This document shows positions 13,964 through 14,347 of a stretch of DNA of 14,347 nucleotides, piece by piece. The notes under the pieces are model-generated. The model was not told where the DNA came from. It saw only the letters and a program-made list of their open reading frames with translations, and made no database searches. A program made the translations under genes and the position numbers. The stretch lies in NCBI GenBank assembly GCA_945889575.1, contig CAMDBY010000021.1, positions 1 through 14,347 of the forward strand. Reading direction: 5' to 3'. How positions within the stretch are numbered: the first letter of the stretch is position 1; each line of letters opens with the position of its first letter. The DNA is from Bifidobacterium breve. Its GTDB lineage: Bacteria; Actinomycetota; Acidimicrobiia; Acidimicrobiales; Ilumatobacteraceae.

Positions 13964-14347
13964 GACGGGCTCCTAACAAAGCAAGTGCATCACGCAACAT
14001 GGTTTCTGAATCAGATGCCGACACCAGCAATCGCATTGTGTCGCGAATTTCTTCAGTGCCGTAGCCGAGCGCTGTCAATGCATCACGAACATCTGCAGCA
14101 CTGGATTGCACAGAATCAATTGAACCAGAAGAACTAAGGCCGTCTAGGTGTAGTCGTGATTTCAACTCAACCATGAGGCGCTCTGCAGTTTTCTTACCGA
14201 CACCTGGAACAATTGTGAGTGCAGCTAAATCTCCCGATGCCACAACTGTGACAAGCGCGGTCGGCGAATACGTCGACAGAATTGCCATAGCCATCGATGG
14301 TCCAATGCCATGAGTCGCGAGCAGTATGTCAAACGTGTCTCTTTCAA
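13953..14347 (-). CDS. ruvA: Holliday junction DNA helicase subunit RuvA, C-terminal 130 residues (5' end cut by window edge)
   Basis: RuvA binds four-way junctions and loads RuvB. The frame stays open to base 14347, so the true start lies off the right edge; the first visible methionines (14294, 14288) are internal. Around 65-70 N-terminal residues, most of the OB-fold domain, are missing from the window. Visible are ERDTFDILLATHGIGPSMAM, whose latter part is the first helix-hairpin-helix, then LTIVPGVGKKTAERLMVEL, the second, which together form the DNA-contacting domain. A variable linker rich in Ser follows. Finally DALTALGYGTEEIRDTMR begins the small C-terminal domain that regulates RuvB. 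The gene ends ALLGARRAG, and its last 11 bases overlap ruvB. By analogy with other bacteria ruvC may lie just upstream, but that is outside the window. Confidence 0.95.
   Translation of the reverse strand, partial: ERDTFDILLATHGIGPSMAMAILSTYSPTALVTVVASGDLAALTIVPGVGKKTAERLMVELKSRLHLDGLSSSGSIDSVQSSAADVRDALTALGYGTEEIRDTMRLLVSASDSETMLRDALALLGARRAG
13970..13974 (-). promoter_or_regulatory. Strong Shine-Dalgarno of ruvB inside ruvA
   Basis: AGGAG lies six bases before the ruvB GTG and within the last codons of ruvA. It is the best ribosome site in the window and settles the choice of the GTG at 13963 as the start. Confidence 0.8.

Noticed and set aside
1..14347. Defence system, prophage, insertion sequence, CRISPR array or secondary-metabolite genes
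   Set aside because: Every gene belongs to a known housekeeping family in one tight run. No transposase, integrase, nuclease cassette, spaced direct repeats, tRNA or rRNA gene was seen.

Overview
This window is a compact housekeeping block of an actinobacterium, most likely of class Acidimicrobiia. This assignment is inferred from three things: base composition near half GC by eye, actinobacterial-type features in SecD, YajC and the small protein before alaS, and a threonine-rich insert in SecD. All 13 genes lie on the minus strand. Transcription therefore runs from the right edge to the left: ruvA (5' end missing) - ruvB - queA - tgt - yajC - secD - secF - rel - hisS - aspS - rarA - small membrane protein - alaS (3' end missing). 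Nothing on the plus strand looks like a real gene.

Layout, in direction of transcription. (1) 14347-12971: RuvA and RuvB, the Holliday-junction branch-migration motor. (2) 12961-10851: QueA and Tgt, two steps of queuosine tRNA modification. (3) 10805-7816: YajC, SecD and SecF, the Sec translocon accessory complex. (4) 7806-5587: a bifunctional (p)ppGpp synthetase/hydrolase, Rel. (5) 5575-2538: HisRS and AspRS. (6) 2535-1366: RarA, a replication-linked AAA+ ATPase. (7) 1344-1: a small membrane protein, then the N-terminal 343 residues of AlaRS.

Gaps are tiny. Most junctions are a few bases or overlap (an 11-base overlap at ruvA/ruvB, ATGA at hisS/aspS, TAATG at secD/secF). The widest gap is 45 bases, before yajC. 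There is no clear terminator inside the window, so it reads as one long operon or an overlapping set of transcripts. No stretch over 300 bases lacks a gene, and there are no RNA genes, mobile elements or CRISPR arrays.

The genes serve three linked themes: DNA repair (RuvAB, RarA), protein export (YajC-SecDF) and tRNA use with its stress sensing (QueA, Tgt, HisRS, AspRS, AlaRS, Rel). Queuosine is placed in tRNA-Asp, -Asn, -His and -Tyr. The cluster encodes HisRS, and its AspRS carries residues of the type that charges both tRNA-Asp and tRNA-Asn. The order strongly resembles the ruvAB-queA-tgt-yajC-secDF-relA-hisS-aspS-rarA-alaS order I recall from Bacillus, with recJ, apt and dtd absent here. 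I found no undescribed system. The points worth checking are variant residues, a shortened RarA tail, the conserved order, and short inverted repeats in the only two larger gaps.
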